Below, piece by piece: positions 7,930-16,538 of a stretch of DNA of 19,679 nucleotides. The stretch is from Fidelibacterota bacterium. Its GTDB lineage: Bacteria; Fidelibacterota; Marinisomatia; Marinisomatales; UBA8229. The notes below the pieces were generated by a model. The model was not told the origin of the DNA and did not search any database. It worked only from the letters and a program-made list of their open reading frames with translations. Within the stretch, counting starts at the first letter, position 1. Every line of letters begins with the position of its first letter. The position numbers and the translations under genes were made by a program. Location: NCBI GenBank assembly GCA_003535775.1, contig DPYO01000089.1:1-19679 (forward strand). Direction: 5' to 3'.

Positions 7930-9511
7930 TTAATTTTTTTCTCAAAACTGCATTGTTTGGATCTATTTCTAATGCTTTTCGAAAATAGTGAATTGCCTCT
8001 TCGATTTCCGCATTTTTTATTAATACATCACCAAAATGTTCGAGAACTACTGCATTGGTATCTTCAATTTCAACAGATTTTCTGATATAAGCCAGTGCAC
8101 TGTCAATATTCCCTATTTTGAAATGGATCCAACCATAGGTATCAAGATAAGCAGAGCTCTTTGGAGAAAGAGATATCGCTTTTTTGGACATTGCAAGGGC
8201 AATATCTAATTTTTCCCCGCGTTCAACCAAGCTATAGGAATAATTGTTGAGTGCCTGCGCATCAGTACTATCTGAATAAATCAACTCATTATAGATGCTA
8301 TCAGATTGTGACACTTGGTTCGTTTTATCATAAATGATAGCAAGAGAATGAAGAACATTTCTCGATTTTGGATTAATAGCCAAAGCACGTTTGAAAAATT
8401 GCTCAGCCAGCTCATGATTATTATCCAAATTATAACTCAAACCCAGCAAGTACTGAATAGTAAATTTCTCTAGAAATATATCTGCCTGCTTTGAAAGAAT
8501 TTGAATAACTCTCTCATGATTATTCTGAATAAGCAAAGCAAGTGAAGCATTTATATAACCTCTGGGTTCACCGGGATGAAAATAAATCATTTGATCTGCA
8601 AAATATTGGGCTTTCTCTATATGTTCTTCTTCCCTGTTGATCTGGGAAAGCAAGTGAAGAGCTAAAATATTCAAACTATCCAACTCGTACACCTTACTGA
8701 ATACTTTTAATGCTGAATCAGGATGATTAATTTCGTAATACAATAAACCAATTTGATTGAGTACACCCGCTGATGGTCCTTCAAAATCGGCAATTTGTTT
8801 CAATGCCTTTATTCCCTCTTTTTTATCACCATTCATAATAGCAATATCCGCATAGTTTTCAAGGTATTGAATGTTGGATTTGTCTTCCATAGTCATCCGT
8901 TTTATAATAATCTGTGCCAAATCAAATCGTTTGATTTTCAAAGCTATTTCTGCTGCTTTTTTGAGAGACTCAATCCTTTGAGGATCTAAGTCGAATGCTT
9001 TTTGGTAATAATGAATTGCTTCCTCAAACTGATTTTGCAATTTAGCCAACTCTGCAAGAACTATTATATTTTCCACATTTTCTGGATCAGATTCAGCCAA
9101 AATCTCATATTGTTCCTTAGCCCTGTCAAACATTTGACGATTGATAAATTGATGAGCTAGAACGTTTCTTGCTTCGGTATCGTCTGAATTTAAATATATT
9201 GCTCTCTCAAGGTGAAAAATAGCACGATCCGGTTTTTCAAGTGCCCAAAAACACTCTCCAAGGGAAATATGGATTGTACTAACATCCGGATCGAACCTCA
9301 AGGCTTTCTGAAACTCAGTCACTGCCATAGAATAATTTCCTTGATTCATATAAAGCTGTCCATCCATAAAATGCTGGAGAGCTTCAGGATTAACAGTAGT
9401 TTCTTCTTTTGCTTGATCGATTGGTGGTAAATCTGAGGGAGAAACTTGTGAACCCGAATGACAGGATAATCCAAGCAAAATCAAAATAAGCAAAATCAAA
9501 TTTTGATACAT
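7919..9511 (-). CDS. TPR-repeat lipoprotein
   Basis: A protein of 530 residues from the ATG at 9509-9511 (MYQNLILLILILLGLSC); a GTG eight codons upstream is also open but the ATG gives a clean type II signal peptide with a lipobox Cys at 17. After a low-complexity linker the rest is tandem tetratricopeptide repeats, roughly 12-14 units, with typical pieces such as GNYSMAVTEFQKALRFDPD, AIHYYQKAFDLDPQ, AEQFFKRALAINP and, last, AIHYFRKALEIDPNN. TPR arrays bind partner proteins; a lipid anchor places it on the periplasmic side of the inner or outer membrane. Overlap with the LolB-like gene suggests a joint role, as TPR and DUF4292 lipoproteins are neighbours in Bacteroidota. No enzymatic domain is visible. 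Confidence 0.9.
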   Translation of the reverse strand: MYQNLILLILILLGLSCHSGSQVSPSDLPPIDQAKEETTVNPEALQHFMDGQLYMNQGNYSMAVTEFQKALRFDPDVSTIHISLGECFWALEKPDRAIFHLERAIYLNSDDTEARNVLAHQFINRQMFDRAKEQYEILAESDPENVENIIVLAELAKLQNQFEEAIHYYQKAFDLDPQRIESLKKAAEIALKIKRFDLAQIIIKRMTMEDKSNIQYLENYADIAIMNGDKKEGIKALKQIADFEGPSAGVLNQIGLLYYEINHPDSALKVFSKVYELDSLNILALHLLSQINREEEHIEKAQYFADQMIYFHPGEPRGYINASLALLIQNNHERVIQILSKQADIFLEKFTIQYLLGLSYNLDNNHELAEQFFKRALAINPKSRNVLHSLAIIYDKTNQVSQSDSIYNELIYSDSTDAQALNNYSYSLVERGEKLDIALAMSKKAISLSPKSSAYLDTYGWIHFKIGNIDSALAYIRKSVEIEDTNAVVLEHFGDVLIKNAEIEEAIHYFRKALEIDPNNAVLRKKLSEL

Positions 9512-9611
9512 ACGAGTCACACTATTCAAGCCCACTAATTTCCATTATTTTTTCAGTAATAATACAATTTGGTATCATATCAGTTTAAAAAAAGTAAAAA
9601 ATTCCTTATAA

Positions 9612-11312
9612 TTACGCACAAACTACGACATTATTTCCACCCAGTTTCTTTGCTTTATACATTGCTTTGTCTGCTTTTTCAATCAGTACTTTGATATTAT
9701 CTGAGTCCTTTGGAAATTCGGCCATTCCTGCACTAATTGTCATTTTTTCATTAATCCCGTCCAGACTGAATTTGAATTTTTCAATATTATTAACAATTCG
9801 CTGAGTAACTGCTAAAGAATGTGTTTGGCTGGTATCTACCAATATAATCGTAAATTCTTCCCCGCCGTACCGGGCCACAACATCAATATTTCTGACACTA
9901 TCTTGTAGAATCTTGCCAATCTGTTTGATAACATAATCTCCATAGAGGTGTCCATGAGTATCATTAATCCGTTTAAATTTATCCAAATCGAGTACAACCA
10001 GAACATGTTTCTGCTGGAAACGAATAGCACGTCTCACTTCATCTTCAAATCTATCCATAAATGCACGGTGGTTCAATAATCCCGTTAACCCATCGTGGAT
10101 AGCACTTTCATGCATTTTACGATATCCTTCCTGCCATGATAAAAAATGACCTACTGTAAATGCTAAATGTTCCATGAGACTCTCATCCGAACTACTATAA
10201 GATCGGGATGTTAATCGTTCAAGTGCTATGCTACCTATTGATATTCCTTTAATTAAAATTGGAACAATTAAAACTGCAGAAAAATTTAGGTTGAAATCTT
10301 CATCTTTTCTAAATCTTCCCATTTCAGGATAATCATTTTTCCAATATCGTGAACGAATTAGGATGCCATCTTTTATTACCTTGCCATGTAGGGAAAAATC
10401 CAAAGAAAAGGTATCACCTGTATCGACATCTTCCTTGATTCCATCTACCAATTTGAGAATAGGTAACTTGTTAGACGAATCTACCATTGCAATTGTGAAT
10501 TTATCATATGAAAAAAGCGAATGACATAAGGTTTGAATAGCATCATATAAAACTTCCTCATCTGAAAAAATATCTACTGTATTAAAAAGATCAAAAATAC
10601 GGTTTTGATAACTATTATCAGCTAATAACTCTTCAATCTTTTGGATCTTTGCAATTCCCAGAGAAAGTAAATCCCCAAGATTAAATAAAATTTCACGATC
10701 CCTTTCCTGCGTTTTGCTGAAATGATCAACAGTCATTAAAAGACACCCAACTGAAAAATCCTTATTAACTATCCGTATCCCCAAAATACATTCACTGCCT
10801 CTCCAAGTTTTTTTAGAAAACAATTGTGTCCAACTATCATGGTTCTTGTTATATCGAAAAACCTGTACTTCCTTTTGCTTAAGAATTGTCGTCAATATCT
10901 CCTGATCATGAGGAACAAACCCTGAAAAATCGTTGGAAGTGGCACTTTGGAGTGTAAACCCATTCTTGTCATGATCAATGATATAAGCTGCTCCCTGGTA
11001 GTCCGGATTTATTGAACGAATTGTATTAAAGATTGAGTGAAGCAAATATTTATAACGATCCTGAAGTTCATTATCACTCTCAGAATCCTTTGGTAAATCA
11101 ACTTGTTTCAGTTCATCACCCATCAATTTCCCAGAATAATTTTTCTTTTGCGAAGTAATAAACAAAATGAAAGCCCAAATAACACAGATTAAAACTAATC
11201 CTCTAAAAAAGTGGAGATAAAATCCCCCTTCTTCAGGGGAAATAACTATACTTAAAATGAAAACTGTCACAGCAGCCAGAAGAATTGCCGTAGATTTATT
11301 TTGAAAATTCAT
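9612..11312 (-). CDS. Membrane diguanylate cyclase with GAF-like sensors
   Basis: A 566-residue protein that should make cyclic di-GMP from two GTP. Two membrane helices (about 8-25 and 35-53) are followed by two GAF-like regions (about 85-225 and 235-395, the second ending IPILIKGISIGSIALERL-like) and a GGDEF domain from about 405: DGLTGLLNHRAF (407-418), DLDKFKRINDTHGH (442-455), GGEEF active site (483-487). RNID at 474-477 lies exactly five residues before GGEEF and fits the RxxD inhibitory site, so product feedback is expected. No EAL or HD-GYP domain is present. The gene is alone, with 68 bases to the anti-sigma gene upstream and about 100 to the TPR lipoprotein start downstream. What the GAF regions sense is unknown. 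Confidence 0.95.
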   Translation of the reverse strand: MNFQNKSTAILLAAVTVFILSIVISPEEGGFYLHFFRGLVLICVIWAFILFITSQKKNYSGKLMGDELKQVDLPKDSESDNELQDRYKYLLHSIFNTIRSINPDYQGAAYIIDHDKNGFTLQSATSNDFSGFVPHDQEILTTILKQKEVQVFRYNKNHDSWTQLFSKKTWRGSECILGIRIVNKDFSVGCLLMTVDHFSKTQERDREILFNLGDLLSLGIAKIQKIEELLADNSYQNRIFDLFNTVDIFSDEEVLYDAIQTLCHSLFSYDKFTIAMVDSSNKLPILKLVDGIKEDVDTGDTFSLDFSLHGKVIKDGILIRSRYWKNDYPEMGRFRKDEDFNLNFSAVLIVPILIKGISIGSIALERLTSRSYSSSDESLMEHLAFTVGHFLSWQEGYRKMHESAIHDGLTGLLNHRAFMDRFEDEVRRAIRFQQKHVLVVLDLDKFKRINDTHGHLYGDYVIKQIGKILQDSVRNIDVVARYGGEEFTIILVDTSQTHSLAVTQRIVNNIEKFKFSLDGINEKMTISAGMAEFPKDSDNIKVLIEKADKAMYKAKKLGGNNVVVCA

Positions 11313-11380
11313 TCCAGAAAAAAAACCTTACTATAAAACTTACGTAAACAGCAGGGATAAAAAAATCAGATTGTTTTTAA

Positions 11381-11926
11381 TTATTTTTGATCTTTTACAA
11401 AAGTAGCACCTCTTTTATCCAGATCGAATGGTGCTTTCGTATCCTGATCTTTAATTGCACTTGAATCCTGTTCCAATGTAACCATTTCATCCTTTTTAAT
11501 ATCAGGAGGAACGGGGACAGGTAAGTCTTGGGGAAAACTTAGCTCAATATTTGGTTGAGTTGTTGGTATTTTTATCCCATTCGTAGGCAATAATTCCATT
11601 CCAACGAAAATAAGACCAACAAGTACCACAACCATCATTCCCAAATGGAAAGGTGCAAATCCCAGGTAAGTCCTTTTCTCTGGGGATTGTAGTGAAAGAC
11701 GATTTTTCTCTGCTTCAATCCTCTGTTGAAGTTTTCCCATGAAATCGGGAGGAGCTTTAATTCCCGACATGGATTTCATTGAATCCATGAGTTCACGGAC
11801 GGAATCAACCAATTCTTCCCCACTGGAATGCGCTTTTAAGTACTCTTCGAATTCTTTCCGTTTCGAAGGACTTAAGTTGTTTTCTAAATAATCTGATAAA
11901 CAATCTTCAAACTGATAACGATCCAT
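11381..11926 (-). CDS. Membrane anti-sigma factor
   Basis: A 181-residue single-pass protein 31 bases after the ECF sigma gene, with GAGGAG about 12 bases before its ATG. The N-terminal region (DRYQFEDCLSDYLENNLSP, then FEEYLKAHSSGEELV) has the length and helix pattern of the zinc-finger anti-sigma domain that caps group 4 sigma factors, but the usual H-x3-C-x2-C is replaced: C9 is kept, while the later positions are Tyr29, His33 and Gly36. It is therefore probably a zinc-free variant or binds metal differently. A membrane helix spans about 92-112. The rest is an acidic, proline-rich periplasmic tail without a clear domain. Role is inferred from position and layout. Confidence 0.8.
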   Translation of the reverse strand: MDRYQFEDCLSDYLENNLSPSKRKEFEEYLKAHSSGEELVDSVRELMDSMKSMSGIKAPPDFMGKLQQRIEAEKNRLSLQSPEKRTYLGFAPFHLGMMVVVLVGLIFVGMELLPTNGIKIPTTQPNIELSFPQDLPVPVPPDIKKDEMVTLEQDSSAIKDQDTKAPFDLDKRGATFVKDQK

Positions 11927-11957
11927 CGATATAGTGTACTCCTCATTTATGTTAATA

Positions 11958-12524
11958 TTATTCCTTCAACTTACTTTTCAATTGCTGACGTGCACGATTA
12001 ATACGCGACTTCACAGTCCCTAAAGGAACGTCAAGTATTTTACTAATGTCTTCATAGGAAAGTTCCTGAATATCTCGCAAAATGACAGGACTCCTAAAAT
12101 GATCCGGTAATGATTGGAACGCATTCTGAATTTTTTGTTCTGAAAATTGGACATGAATACCAATATCGGGTTCCTGTTCCAAGTCTGGAATCTCATACAC
12201 TTTATCCTCTTTACCCATGTGGCTCAGTTGAATAGTTTTCCGCCGTTTCCGTTTTCTCAACTCGGTTTTAGCATAATTACCTGCAATAGTATAAATCCAT
12301 GTGGAGACTTTCGCTATCTCCTTGTAATAATGCCGGTGAGTAAAAACTTTTGTAAGAGTATCCTGCACAATATCTTCGGCCTGTTCCATATCATTCACAA
12401 ATCTATAGATAAAATTCATTAAACGGTCACGGTAACGAAAAACAAGTTCATTGTAAGCGTTTTCCTCTCCACTTTGAAATCGAGCCATCAGCTCTTCATC
12501 GGTAAATTGAAACTGATTAGCCAT
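11958..12524 (-). CDS. ECF (group 4) RNA polymerase sigma factor
   Basis: A 188-residue sigma-70 family protein from the ATG at 12522-12524 (MANQFQFTDEELMARFQSG). Region 2 is YRDRLMNFIYRFVNDMEQAEDIVQDTLTKVF (31-61), with the core-binding and -10-contacting part ending STWIYTIAGNYAKTELRK. A linker rich in charge follows, then region 4: LPDHFRSPVILRDIQELSYEDI and the helix-turn-helix VPLGTVKSRINRARQQLKSKL (about 166-186). This is the RpoE/SigW-like layout. The first 8 bases overlap the holA stop in the pattern ATGGCTAA, matching the putP/holA junction and supporting this start over ATGs further upstream. The next gene encodes its likely anti-sigma factor. The regulon cannot be read here; no convincing ECF promoter was found in the window. 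Confidence 0.95.
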   Translation of the reverse strand: MANQFQFTDEELMARFQSGEENAYNELVFRYRDRLMNFIYRFVNDMEQAEDIVQDTLTKVFTHRHYYKEIAKVSTWIYTIAGNYAKTELRKRKRRKTIQLSHMGKEDKVYEIPDLEQEPDIGIHVQFSEQKIQNAFQSLPDHFRSPVILRDIQELSYEDISKILDVPLGTVKSRINRARQQLKSKLKE

Positions 12525-13515
12525 CTTTTGGAATGACATTGAATAAAAATTGGATAAGTTCTGATTCATCAGAGACTTTTGTTGTTTTAATCCGTTCATC
12601 GATTTTACCAAGTAACGCTAATGCTTTTTCAACTTTTTCTCTTGAAAATTGTCTGGCCAGCTGAGGCAATTTCTTTTTAATTACCGGCGATAATGGAATA
12701 TAACCAGCCGATTGGGAAAAAGTTCCTTTAGAAATTTTAATAAATAAAAGTTCTTGAAAAAGACTCGTAAGAGAATACATTAAAGATAAAAACGTTTCAT
12801 TTTGAGAAATGAGAGATTGTCCGGTTTTTATTGCCTTTTGTAGGTTTCTATCTCCTACAGCAAGTAAAAACTCCCAACGCTTGTAATCCCGTCTCCATCC
12901 GGAAAAACGGTATACATGATCCAAGGTTAATTCTTCTCCATCCTGTAAGTAAATAGCAATTTTATCAATCTCATTTGCCAAATGATATAAGGAATCTCCA
13001 GCTATTTTCAAAATCTCTTCCACCACACTTGAATCTGCTGCAATTCCTTTCTCTTTAAAAAAATATCTCACCCAACCACTCATTTTGTTTTCGAAGGGAC
13101 TTCGGACGTCTATGGGATCAATCCGTTTTATCAATTCTTTAACAATTGCTTTCCTTTGATCAAAATCTTCAAGGATAATCACTAGACAATTTAATTGAAT
13201 AGGTTTTTCACAATACCTGAAGATATTTTTTCGATAGCTGGTTTGAATATTTTGTGGATTTCTCAGAACAAAAATCTTTTTACTGGAAAATAAATCGGCA
13301 GCATAGAGTTTTTCGATTATTTCATTCCCACTCATTTCATTGGGTTCCAGAATAATCTTTTCACTCATTCCTTCTGGAAATAATGCAGATTCGATTTTCT
13401 CCACTACAAATTTTTGCAGATACTGGTCATCTCCCTGAAAGAGGTAAATCGGTTGTATTTGACCCTTCTCAACCTCCATTACAACCGAGCGGAGCTGTTT
13501 CAGGTTCTTAGGCAT
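12517..13515 (-). CDS. holA: DNA polymerase III delta subunit
   Basis: A 332-residue protein (from the ATG at 13513-13515) that in the clamp-loader complex opens the sliding clamp. The N-terminus IQPIYLFQGDDQYLQKFVVEKI has the family's degenerate P-loop region (about residues 20-40), followed by the clamp-contact part VLRNPQN, then LVIILEDFDQRKAIVKEL and the helical middle WVRYFFKEKGIAADSSVVEEIL and GDSLYHLANEIDKIAIYL, where the delta family's L-x-x-E-x-x-K motif is clear. The C-terminal helical collar is WEFLLAVGDRNLQKAI to the end. Length is usual. The start overlaps the symporter stop by 8 bases (ATGCCTAA). It is a housekeeping gene placed between a transporter and a sigma factor. Confidence 0.93.
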   Translation of the reverse strand: MPKNLKQLRSVVMEVEKGQIQPIYLFQGDDQYLQKFVVEKIESALFPEGMSEKIILEPNEMSGNEIIEKLYAADLFSSKKIFVLRNPQNIQTSYRKNIFRYCEKPIQLNCLVIILEDFDQRKAIVKELIKRIDPIDVRSPFENKMSGWVRYFFKEKGIAADSSVVEEILKIAGDSLYHLANEIDKIAIYLQDGEELTLDHVYRFSGWRRDYKRWEFLLAVGDRNLQKAIKTGQSLISQNETFLSLMYSLTSLFQELLFIKISKGTFSQSAGYIPLSPVIKKKLPQLARQFSREKVEKALALLGKIDERIKTTKVSDESELIQFLFNVIPKDG

Positions 13516-14953
13516 GATTTGTTCGCTCATAAAACAAGCTAACAACAATCACAGCAATAAATGCAATGACAAAACTAGCTAATCTTTCGGTGATAATCGC
13601 CTGTAAGGCCGATACATTTGCCCAAATGACGGTACTTAAAAAACCAGACAACAGGCCGGCTATTACGCCTTGACGCGTTATTTTTTTCCACCATAGGGTA
13701 AGGACCAGCACCGGGCCAAAGGCCGAACCGAGGCCGCTCCAGGCATAGCTGACTACCCCGAATATATTTCTCCCCTGGATATGTGACATGATAGCGATAC
13801 CAAACGCAAAAAGCCCCAGAATTACAATTGTAATTCGACTCAATCTAACCAGTAATTTGTTTGAAAGTTCTTTGCCAAGAAACTGGTGTATAAAATCCTC
13901 TGTAATGGCCGATGTGGACACCAACAGTTGTGAATCCGCAGTTGACATCATTGCTGCTACAGCACCAGAAATAAATAGACCTGCAATAAAAGGAGGTAGT
14001 AGTTTCGTTGCCAGCAATGGCATGGCCTGTTCTACATCAACGGTTTTAAAATAATCGGGCCCAAAATAATTGAGTGCCACTAAACCGATCAGGAAAGCCC
14101 CGGTAATCCCGGGAATGGCCCAAAGTATGGCAATAGTCCGTGCCCGTTTTACATCATCGGGATCTCTGATAGCCATATATCGAATCAGCAAATGTGGCTG
14201 CCCGAGATAACCAAACCCCCAGCTCAATCCACCCAGAACAACAGTTATAGCAGCAAATCCCTGTTTTCCCATTGTGAAGGATGCATTAGTATCTCCAGCC
14301 AACAAAAGACTCTCGCCGAGAGTTTGCTGTGCTGTTTGGAGCTCAATAAAGCCTACTATCGGCAGAATTACTAAGGTACAAAACATGAGGATACCTTGAA
14401 GCATATCTGTCCAGGCAACAGCCAAAAATCCACCCATAAGCGTATAAATGATAATCACTGCGGCGCCAATGGTAATCCCATAAAAATGAGGTATATTGAA
14501 TAAAGTATGCAGTACCTTGCCCGAAGCATGAAATTGTGCAGAAACATAAAAAGCGAAGAAAAACGATATGATCAGTGCAGAAAATAGCCGAATAATGTTT
14601 GTGTGATCCTGAAAACGACGATGTAAATATTCAGGGATGGTCAGGACATCATATTTTTTTGTTTCTTCGCGAAGTCGCTTCGCGATCAAAAACCAGGAAG
14701 AAATTATCCCAAGAATGACACCAATAACAGCCCAGGATTCTCCCAATCCCACCGAGATAGCTGCACCTGGGAGAGCCAGCAATAACCAGGCCGACTCCCC
14801 GGACGCCCTCTCAGAAAAAGCCGTAACCCATGGACCCAGTTTCCTTCCAGCCAGGAGATAATCTTCCTGAGTCTTGTTCATACGAAAGGTCCAAACTCCC
14901 ACTCCCAAGAGGCAAAGGAGGTATAAAATGAAAATAATTCCTGTCAAACTCAT
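13508..14953 (-). CDS. putP: Sodium/solute symporter, PutP type
   Basis: A 481-residue inner-membrane transporter of the SSS family with about 13 hydrophobic helices. It opens FILYLLCLLGVGVWTFR and has ERASGESAWLLLALPGAA at 48-65, GGFLAVAWTDMLQGILMF at 174-191, GWGFGYLGQPHLLIRY-like near 245-259 and MMSTADSQLLVSTSAITEDF at 335-354, whose S337-T338 match the sodium-site serine and threonine of proline permease PutP. In the first motif the E. coli Asp55 position appears to be Gly by eye, so proline as substrate is probable rather than certain. The ATG lies 3 bases after the uppP stop. The substrate may feed osmotic balance or carbon and nitrogen; no putA-like gene is in the window. Confidence 0.85.
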   Translation of the reverse strand: MSLTGIIFILYLLCLLGVGVWTFRMNKTQEDYLLAGRKLGPWVTAFSERASGESAWLLLALPGAAISVGLGESWAVIGVILGIISSWFLIAKRLREETKKYDVLTIPEYLHRRFQDHTNIIRLFSALIISFFFAFYVSAQFHASGKVLHTLFNIPHFYGITIGAAVIIIYTLMGGFLAVAWTDMLQGILMFCTLVILPIVGFIELQTAQQTLGESLLLAGDTNASFTMGKQGFAAITVVLGGLSWGFGYLGQPHLLIRYMAIRDPDDVKRARTIAILWAIPGITGAFLIGLVALNYFGPDYFKTVDVEQAMPLLATKLLPPFIAGLFISGAVAAMMSTADSQLLVSTSAITEDFIHQFLGKELSNKLLVRLSRITIVILGLFAFGIAIMSHIQGRNIFGVVSYAWSGLGSAFGPVLVLTLWWKKITRQGVIAGLLSGFLSTVIWANVSALQAIITERLASFVIAFIAVIVVSLFYERTNHA

Positions 14954-14956
14954 AGG

Positions 14957-15715
14957 TTAAAATATCAGTGTTAGAGTTCCAAATATAAAACAGTAAAATC
15001 CAAACCAATGAAGTTGACCTTTTTCAAGCCATCCAAGGAGCCATTTCAGTGCCAGAACTCCGAGAATAAAAGAACTGAGAAAACCGCCCAGTACTGCACC
15101 CATAGACAAGCTAGAACCTGTTGGCATATCAAAGGCTGTTAATAAACCAGCACCACTGATAGCCGGAATGGCCAACAAAAATGATATCCGGGCAGCTTCA
15201 TGTGGTCTCAAACCCAGAAACAGACCCGTACAAATTGTCATGCCGGAACGAGATATCCCGGGAATAATGGAGATAGCCTGGGCACATCCAATTAACAAGC
15301 CTTGCAAGTAGGTCCGGTTACCTGCCTTCTCATTGAAAAAAACTGAAGTGAATAAGACCATCCCTGTAAACAATAATGCTCCGCTGACGGCTTTCGGATT
15401 TTCAAACAATCCTCCCAGGAAATCTTTGAATCCTAATCCTATGAACACCGCCGGGAGAGTCCCGATAAATAAAAACAACACAAAACGCTGTGTTTCCCTT
15501 TCCGAAATACTCTGTATGATAGATTTAATATCCTGAAAGAAAATAACCAGGATACTGGCAAGCGTTCCCAAATGCACTAAAATTTCAAATTCATTCCCCG
15601 GTTGTTTAATTCCCAGGAAGGTTTGCCCCAAAACAAGGTGCCCTGAACTGCTAATGGGAAGGAATTCCGTCAATCCCTGAAGTGTACCTAATAAAATCGC
15701 GTCAAAAATTGTCAA
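14957..15715 (-). CDS. uppP: Undecaprenyl-diphosphatase UppP/BacA
   Basis: A 252-residue polytopic membrane enzyme that cleaves undecaprenyl diphosphate to undecaprenyl phosphate on the periplasmic side, recycling the lipid carrier of peptidoglycan and surface sugars. The signature TEFLPISSSGHLVLG is at 16-30 (with E17, S22-S24 and H26) and the second IIPGISRSGMT at 150-160 (R156 catalytic-region Arg). Length fits the family. The start is TTG: an upstream in-frame TAG leaves no ATG or GTG, and the N-terminus DAILLGTLQGLTEFLP matches the family's usual beginning. It precedes putP by 3 bases. Its likely beneficiaries are the glycosyltransferases and flippase elsewhere in the window. Confidence 0.96.
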   Translation of the reverse strand: MTIFDAILLGTLQGLTEFLPISSSGHLVLGQTFLGIKQPGNEFEILVHLGTLASILVIFFQDIKSIIQSISERETQRFVLFLFIGTLPAVFIGLGFKDFLGGLFENPKAVSGALLFTGMVLFTSVFFNEKAGNRTYLQGLLIGCAQAISIIPGISRSGMTICTGLFLGLRPHEAARISFLLAIPAISGAGLLTAFDMPTGSSLSMGAVLGGFLSSFILGVLALKWLLGWLEKGQLHWFGFYCFIFGTLTLIF

Positions 15716-15774
15716 AATGATAGAATAATAAGATAGAATCTATTAGCTACCACAGTGAAATAACAAAAACACTA

Positions 15775-16455
15775 TTAATTCCAACCAAGAATCGCTATCA
15801 TTCTCCCAGCATCTTTCCCGTCCCTGCGAAAGGAGTGATATCGTTTTTCCTGACAGCATGTGCATTCTTTCAAATCAATAATTTTTTTATTTTTTACACC
15901 CAATTTCTCCAACTGGTATATAACAATACTCTGAAGATCGACCATACTTCGTCCATTAATTCCTCTGGTAATATAAGAACTGTCAAACTGCCGGGCAACA
16001 TCATGTCCTACTTCAAAACAGCATTGCCTGATTGATGGTCCCAAAAGAACGTTTAAATTTTTTGGATCGGATCCAATCTGAATCGTGGCATAAACACTCC
16101 GCTGAATAATTCCACAGACAACTCCTCTCCATCCTGCATGGATTATACCAAATACTTTTTCCACCGGATCAACCAGGAAGATGGGAATGCAGTCAGCGAC
16201 CTGAATAGATAAAACAAGATCCTGTTTATTTGTCACAACTCCATCTGTATTTTTTTTTACTTTCGGTTTCGTGCAGATTGCCACGTTATCTGAATGTACC
16301 TGTAAAGGTATTACTAACTGCTTTGGATCAAGCTTGAGTGAGATGGCTAATCTTTTCCTGTCTTCAGGGGGAAAATACGGAAATGGTTTTAAAGAAATTC
16401 CAGCTTTAATCTCATTGCTTGGAAAAAACGGTGAAAAATCTGAATATTGTCTCAA
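15775..16455 (-). CDS. pgeF: PgeF-type purine nucleoside phosphorylase/laccase-domain protein
   Basis: A 226-residue protein of the YfiH/PgeF (Cu-oxidase_4) family. The zinc ligands are visible: QVHSDNV with H54, QVADCIPI with C89, and IIHAGWRG with H106. Further family signatures are DGVVTN (71-76), GPSIRQCCFEVG (139-150) and RYHSFRRDGKDAGRM (205-219). Family members act on purine nucleosides and, in E. coli, correct peptidoglycan precursors carrying serine in place of alanine. The start is TTG and forced: TAA sits directly upstream in frame and no ATG or GTG follows before the conserved N-terminal strand. Slightly short at the N-terminus for the family. About 100 bases separate it from the LpoA-like gene and 59 from uppP. 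Confidence 0.93.
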   Translation of the reverse strand: MRQYSDFSPFFPSNEIKAGISLKPFPYFPPEDRKRLAISLKLDPKQLVIPLQVHSDNVAICTKPKVKKNTDGVVTNKQDLVLSIQVADCIPIFLVDPVEKVFGIIHAGWRGVVCGIIQRSVYATIQIGSDPKNLNVLLGPSIRQCCFEVGHDVARQFDSSYITRGINGRSMVDLQSIVIYQLEKLGVKNKKIIDLKECTCCQEKRYHSFRRDGKDAGRMIAILGWN

Positions 16456-16538
16456 TTATTTTGCAAACTATAAGATTCTGGTTTAAAATAAATTATTCTA
16501 AGGAGAAACACTTAATAAATGAAAACGAATCACACACA

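Noticed and set aside
9512..9611. Gap between the TPR lipoprotein and the diguanylate cyclase
   Set aside because: AT-rich, with no open frame, hairpin or convincing promoter that I can see.
11340..11347. Palindrome TTACGTAA before the diguanylate cyclase gene
   Set aside because: Eight AT-rich bases with no second copy nearby; not enough to call an operator.
11313..11380. A/T-rich stretch after the anti-sigma gene as a terminator, and TATAGT as a -10 box
   Set aside because: The only stem is A-run with T-run, and no acceptable -35 lies at the right distance.
14667..14685. GC-rich perfect 8-bp hairpin (TCGCGAAG, 3-base loop, CTTCGCGA)
   Set aside because: It lies inside the symporter gene and is explained by codons for AKRLREE; no T-run follows and it is too far from a gene end to be a terminator.
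13508..14953. Alternative call as a pantothenate or other SSS transporter
   Set aside because: The STADSQLLVSTSAITEDF and WLLLALPGAA motifs fit the PutP branch better, though the Asp55 change leaves substrate open.
16462..16535. Possible promoter for pgeF (TATAGT with weak upstream hexamers)
   Set aside because: The -35 match is poor at normal spacing; only the position after the hairpin favours it.
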